Shown: piece by piece, positions 63,312 to 64,000 of the stretch
Layout: each line of letters opens with the position of its first letter
Numbering within the stretch: position 1 is the stretch's first letter
DNA from: Chitinophagaceae bacterium
GTDB lineage: Bacteria > Bacteroidota > Bacteroidia > Chitinophagales > Chitinophagaceae
Assembly (NCBI GenBank): GCA_016719165.1
Contig: JADKAJ010000006.1
Coordinates: 62,001-126,000, forward strand
Reading direction: 5' to 3'
Length of the DNA: 64,000 nucleotides
Notes under the pieces: generated by a model
Databases searched by the model: none
What the model saw: only the letters and a program-made list of their open reading frames with translations
What the model was told of the DNA's origin: nothing
Program-made: the position numbers and the translations under genes

Positions 63312-63463
63312 TTATTAATTAGCTTTTTACTATATGCCCTGGCTTCTTTTACTGATAATAATCTTGCCGGTCTTGTTTTCAATGCTGCTTTTTTTTGTAG
63401 TTCCTGATATTCCTTTTCAGGCAGCAGTACATATTTCTTTTTATCTATTACTATTTGTGTCAT
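63293..63463 (-). CDS. Short antitoxin gene upstream of the ParE-type toxin
   Basis: 56 residues: begins MTQIVIDKKKYVLLPEKEYQ and ends SKKLINKWAAEK. Small, basic at the C-terminus, with a Phd/RelB-like start (xIVIDKKKYVLLPEKEYQEL) and no other domain. It is below common size cutoffs but its 19-base overlap with the toxin start, and the expected antitoxin-first order, support it. Confidence 0.7.
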   Translation of the reverse strand: MTQIVIDKKKYVLLPEKEYQELQKKAALKTRPARLLSVKEARAYSKKLINKWAAEK

Positions 63464-63800
63464 ATTCTAAAGGTACAAAATATTTTGAACCAGATGACCG
63501 TATTACCGGTCCTGTACCCCATATATAGAGTACTGTCATACAGTTAGGCATCAGCTGAAAACGAAGTATAGAATTGGATGCCTATTTACTTTTTAACAGA
63601 GACTCAGAAGAATGAGCGGGGCAAGAAATTATTTTTAAATACAGAAAACAAGATTCTGGCCAAGGCCAGTGCTTTATTATTTACGGCTCTTATAGAGCCG
63701 ATACTTCGTTGCAATCGAAGCATAATCCTATATCTTTTTTAATTTATTGAGGACTACGGACAAGATGGGGGTGCCGGGCTTTTGTATTTAAATATCCCCA
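63464..63800. other. Intergenic region with three consecutive hairpins
   Basis: Perfect stems CTGGCC/GGCCAG (63656-63669), CGGCTCT/AGAGCCG (63684-63700) and CTTCG/CGAAG (63704-63720), then TTTTTT at 63738-63743. No coding region longer than about 45 codons is convincing here. Confidence 0.55.
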
Positions 63801-63998
63801 TTATAATTTAGACCACTTCTTTGCCATTTCCAATTGTATATCTTCATTCAGTTCCTTTCCTTCTCCCGGATTCTTTCCTTCTCGCATCAACTCTAATGCT
63901 TCCGAAAAATATTCTTCTAAGTTTTTGATATATCCCTCCAGGTCAAAATTCTTAATCTTCTTGTCTGCAAACTTTTTTGTTTCCTCAACCACCTGTTG
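63801..63998 (-). CDS. Hypothetical protein, cut by the right window edge
   Basis: At least 63 residues; the frame is open to the window edge with no stop, and the only start candidate inside (GTG at 63992) is weak, so the gene probably begins beyond 64000. Visible part is helical and charged (EETKKFADKKIKNFDLEGYIKNLEEYFSEALELMREGK). No family recognised. Confidence 0.45.
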   Translation of the reverse strand, partial: QQVVEETKKFADKKIKNFDLEGYIKNLEEYFSEALELMREGKNPGEGKELNEDIQLEMAKKWSKL

Positions 63999-64000
63999 GG

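Noticed and set aside
63610..63735. Transposase C-terminal remnant on the minus strand
   Set aside because: A frame of about 45 codons exists but I could not match it to a transposase family; the hairpins are the firmer observation.

Overview
The window is chromosomal DNA from a member of the Bacteroidota, most likely a Chitinophagaceae-type organism. The evidence is type IX secretion C-terminal sorting domains (PKD protein at the left edge, DUF1501 protein), a SusC/SusD pair, a DUF1800/DUF1501 pair, Bacteroidota-style promoters (TTTG, about 20 bases, TAnnTTTG), few Shine-Dalgarno sequences, and many short intergenic palindromes. Species assignment is inference; no rRNA is present.

Bases 1-30 kb are mostly ordinary chromosome: secreted and surface proteins (PKD/T9SS protein, class 3 lipase, lipocalin-like protein), terC with pyrD, a thiolase, DUF1800/DUF1501, a lipoprotein cytochrome c, a TonB-dependent receptor behind a Fur/Zur-like operator, a MITE-like element, DUF2721, rhodanese, an ABC exporter, a GT25 glycosyltransferase, YifB/ComM, an M1 peptidase, a MutS-like ATPase, a four-helix-bundle protein, dihydroorotase, a Wzi-like barrel, and a DUF2975/HTH pair with a double palindrome on its promoter. 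At 29-30 kb a secreted protein has its Shine-Dalgarno sequence inside a perfect hairpin.

Bases 30.5-32.2 kb are an AT-rich accessory patch with two PD-(D/E)XK-like proteins and an HNH endonuclease, bordered by inverted repeats.

Bases 32.4-61.0 kb form a pectin/homogalacturonan utilisation locus, almost entirely on the minus strand. SusC/SusD import oligomers. Pectate lyase PL1, CE12 acetylesterase, an esterase-pectin methylesterase fusion, GH43, a second CE8 and a GH28-GH105-DUF4350 fusion break the polymer down. UxaC-UxaB-UxaA and KduI feed 2-keto-3-deoxygluconate, which KdgK and Eda convert to pyruvate and glyceraldehyde-3-phosphate; ExuT imports uronates. KduD is not in the window. A divergently transcribed LacI-family regulator closes the locus. 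A shared palindrome (ATCGTTnCCGGnAACGRT, with conserved flank TTTACGCA) lies next to lacI/susC and upstream of the GH28 fusion, and half-sites lie upstream of kdgK, which suggests one regulon.

Bases 61.1-64.0 kb are a tRNA-Ala(GGC) followed by mobile debris: an integrase N-terminal remnant joined directly to the 3' end of an RHS gene with a variable C-terminal domain, a DUF1493 putative immunity gene, a ParE-type toxin with a short overlapping antitoxin gene, and a cluster of hairpins.
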